A stretch of DNA of 32,458 nucleotides, taken from Rufibacter sediminis (GTDB lineage Bacteria; Bacteroidota; Bacteroidia; Cytophagales; Hymenobacteraceae). The DNA lies in contig NZ_JACOAF010000027.1 of the NCBI RefSeq assembly GCF_014269285.1, positions 1 through 32,458 of the forward strand, written 5' to 3'. A model generated the notes under the pieces. It did not search any database. It worked only from the letters and a program-made list of their open reading frames with translations, and had not been told where the DNA came from. The stretch's first letter is position 1. Each line of letters starts with the position of its first letter. Positions 30,891-32,458 of this stretch are shown here, piece after piece. The translations under genes and the position numbers were made by a program.

Positions 30891-30928
30891 GGTTTTCTGG
30901 TAGTTTTGTGAAAACAGGTCAGAAATGG
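30891..30928. repeat. family-A palindromic repeat copy (intergenic)
   Basis: GGTTTTCTGGTAGTTTTG on the left, TGAAAACAGGTCAGAAATGG on the right; the right outer arm has drifted. Confidence 0.6.
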
Positions 30929-30953
30929 GAAAGCTTTATAGGGAAGATCAAAT

Positions 30954-30980
30954 AGGGCAACCACAAGGGATTGCCCCTAC
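30954..30980 (+). repeat. family-B 3' module alone
   Basis: GGGCAACCACAAGGGATTGC followed by CCCTAC, in the opposite direction to the module at 30771-30797. The palindromic GGGCAA...TTGCCC ends make it a small hairpin. Confidence 0.65.
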
Positions 30981-31056
30981 AAAGCAATTGTGTTCTCTAT
31001 CCGAAAGGCTAATCTGTATTTTCCTGCAGAAGAAAATCAACGAGAAAGAGGAGCTG

Positions 31057-31094
31057 CGTTTTAGGGCTAATTTTTGGAAAAGGGCCTAAAAACA
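31057..31094. repeat. family-A palindromic repeat copy next to a terminator
   Basis: CGTTTTAGGGCTAATTTTTG on the left and GAAAAGGGCCTAAAAACAG on the right. Its end overlaps the left arm of the pgk terminator. Confidence 0.65.
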
Positions 31095-31130
31095 GAAAGG
31101 CGGTAAGTTCAACTTACCGCCTTTCTGTTT
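31090..31130. terminator. strong terminator between recQ and pgk
   Basis: Arms 31090-31109 and 31111-31130 are exact reverse complements over 20 bases; A and T runs at the two ends suit both directions. It lies 16 bases past the pgk stop on the minus strand. Confidence 0.88.
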
Positions 31131-31145
31131 TTTGATAGCTGGAAT

Positions 31146-32354
31146 TTAGGTCAGGGGAGTCTCTTCCATTTGCAGGGCAACTACGCCGGGTAATTGCTTG
31201 CCTTCCATGTACTCCAGCAGCGCGCCGCCACCGGTAGATACGTAAGAAACATCATGGCTGTGGCCCATTTGGGTTACCGCAGCCGCGGAGTCACCGCCGC
31301 CAATCAAGGAGTAGGCCCCGTTCTTGGTGGCTTCCACTACGGCTTCGGCAATGGCTTTGGTCCCGATGGCGAAGTTCTGGAATTCAAACACGCCCATGGG
31401 GCCGTTCCAGAGAATGGTTTTGGAATTGCGCACCACTTCCGCGAACGTGGCGATGGTTTCGGGTCCTATGTCCAGGCCCATCCAACCGTCTGGAATAGTG
31501 CCGCTTTTTACTACCTGCGACTGGGCGTTGTTGTCAAACGCATCGGCAATGACGGTGTCTGACGGAAGGTAGATTTTCACGCCTTTCTCCTCGGCTTTCT
31601 TCAGCAGTTCCAGGGTGAATTGCTGTTTGTCTTCCTCCAGCAGCGAAGTACCAATGGTGCCGCCTTGGGCTTTGGCGAACGTGTAGCTCATGCCGCCGCC
31701 AATGATGAGGTTGTCCACGCGGTCCAGCAACTGCTCAATCACCTGGATTTTATCTGAGATCTTGGCGCCGCCCATGATGGCCGTGTACGGCCGATCGGCG
31801 TAGCTGAGCACGCGCTGGGCGTTGTCCAGTTCCGCTTGCATCACCGAGCCGCATACTTTGTCGTGGGGGAAGTAATCGGCCACGATGGCGGTGGAAGCGT
31901 GCGCGCGGTGGGCCGTCCCGAAGGCGTCATTCACGTATACATCGCCCAGAAGGCTCAGTTTCTCGGCGAAAATCTGGTTGCCTTGCTCTTCTTCCTTGTG
32001 GAAACGCAGATTTTCCAGCAACAGGATTTCGCCGGGCTGCAGGCTGCTGGCCAGTTCCAGGGCTTCGGCACCAACACAATCAGGCGAGAACTTGATGGAC
32101 ATCTGGAAAACTTCTTCCAAGGGCTTCAGCAGGTGCTTTAACGAGTATTTTTCCTCGGGGCCGCCTTTGGGTCTGCCCAAGTGCGACATCAGTACCACAG
32201 CACCACCGTCGTTCAGGATTTTCTTGATGGTGGGCACCGCCGCCCGGATGCGGGTATCGTCGGTGATTTCGAAGTTGCTGTTCAAGGGAACGTTAAAGTC
32301 AACGCGAACCAAGGCTTTTTTGTCCTGGAAATTGTATTGGTCAATTGTTATCAT
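31146..32354 (-). CDS. pgk: phosphoglycerate kinase
   Basis: A 402-residue glycolytic kinase that transfers phosphate from 1,3-bisphosphoglycerate to ADP. It begins [11 protein letters not shown] (signature) and has [34 protein letters not shown] and the nucleotide-binding GGGDSAAAV near the C-terminus, with [14 protein letters not shown] at the end. I start at 32354 ([13 protein letters not shown]), which is the family's usual N-terminus; the open frame to 32384 adds ten residues. Full length. Confidence 0.97.
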   Translation of the reverse strand: MITIDQYNFQDKKALVRVDFNVPLNSNFEITDDTRIRAAVPTIKKILNDGGAVVLMSHLGRPKGGPEEKYSLKHLLKPLEEVFQMSIKFSPDCVGAEALELASSLQPGEILLLENLRFHKEEEQGNQIFAEKLSLLGDVYVNDAFGTAHRAHASTAIVADYFPHDKVCGSVMQAELDNAQRVLSYADRPYTAIMGGAKISDKIQVIEQLLDRVDNLIIGGGMSYTFAKAQGGTIGTSLLEEDKQQFTLELLKKAEEKGVKIYLPSDTVIADAFDNNAQSQVVKSGTIPDGWMGLDIGPETIATFAEVVRNSKTILWNGPMGVFEFQNFAIGTKAIAEAVVEATKNGAYSLIGGGDSAAAVTQMGHSHDVSYVSTGGGALLEYMEGKQLPGVVALQMEETPLT

Positions 32355-32407
32355 AGTCGGTAATGGTTTGGTTCTGCTACGCAAATAGACCTGAAACAGG
32401 TGCAGAG

Positions 32408-32415
32408 CAAATATA
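32408..32415 (-). promoter_or_regulatory. possible -7 box of pgk
   Basis: TATATTTG on the minus strand matches TAnnTTTG exactly, 54 bases upstream of the pgk start. A matching -33 TTG is not clear. Confidence 0.5.
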
Positions 32416-32458
32416 GTAATTCTATTTAGATACGAAGCCTCGGCGGAAGGGGAGAGGA

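Larger units (their letters stand above)
30698..31145. other. intergenic repeat cluster between recQ and pgk
   Basis: 448 bases without a gene, holding an inverted family-B element (30771-30860), two family-A copies, a lone family-B 3' module (30954-30980) and a strong terminator. Confidence 0.65.

Noticed and set aside
28531-31000. CRISPR array from the repeated hairpins near recQ
   Set aside because: Repeats are irregularly spaced, inverted and mosaic, with no regular spacers and no cas genes.

Overview
The window looks like chromosomal DNA from a member of the Bacteroidota, most likely a Hymenobacteraceae relative such as Rufibacter or Pontibacter. This placement is an inference from content, not a database match. 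Supporting signs are a LytS/LytTR pair beside a fused ABC-permease/M1 peptidase, a ComEC without a metallo-beta-lactamase domain, a RecQ with a late zinc cluster, TAnnTTTG-type -7 promoter boxes, weak Shine-Dalgarno sequences, and a tRNA without an encoded CCA end.

Layout. 34-1768: LytTR response regulator and LytS-type kinase (minus strand). 2128-6686: an ABC ATPase and a 1207-residue permease/M1 peptidase (plus strand), starts overlapping by 4 bases, closed by a strong terminator. 6807-9417: RibD-C reductase, DUF1810 protein and tandem DUF1259 protein (minus). 9549-11561: an AT-rich, decayed accessory island. 11643-11726: tRNA-Leu(CAA), next to hscB. 12579-15462: hemA, hemH and a secreted ankyrin protein as one minus-strand operon, preceded upstream by an exported catalase (15540-17060). 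17309-18500: ABM-type monooxygenase and SAM hydrolase of the DUF62 family (minus). 18611-22031: phoH and comEC (plus). 22130-26309: a hybrid histidine kinase facing an NtrC-type sigma-54 regulator. 26410-32354: a small secreted protein, a phage-type protein that may be an annealing factor, recQ and pgk.

The island at 9549-11561 stands out. It holds a compact Y2-type HUH replication initiator with the HxH motif and a YxxxY motif, then a 47-residue ORF overlapping its end, then a small zinc-ribbon ORF broken by one in-frame TAA. A perfect 26-bp stem-loop follows, then a DUF2971-like gene broken by a one-base shift in a T run, ending beside tRNA-Leu. It reads as a degraded rolling-circle plasmid or ssDNA-phage-like insertion with cargo.

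The second notable layer is short repeats. A ~38-bp palindromic element (family A, right half TGAAAACAGGCYTAAAACG) occurs about 13 times. Eleven copies are intergenic and two are full-length copies inside coding sequences (permease/M1 and comEC), translated in two different frames. A second ~76-bp element (family B) flanks recQ as an inverted pair. Both resemble REP/RPE-like mobile palindromes, and no dedicated mobilising enzyme is visible in the window.
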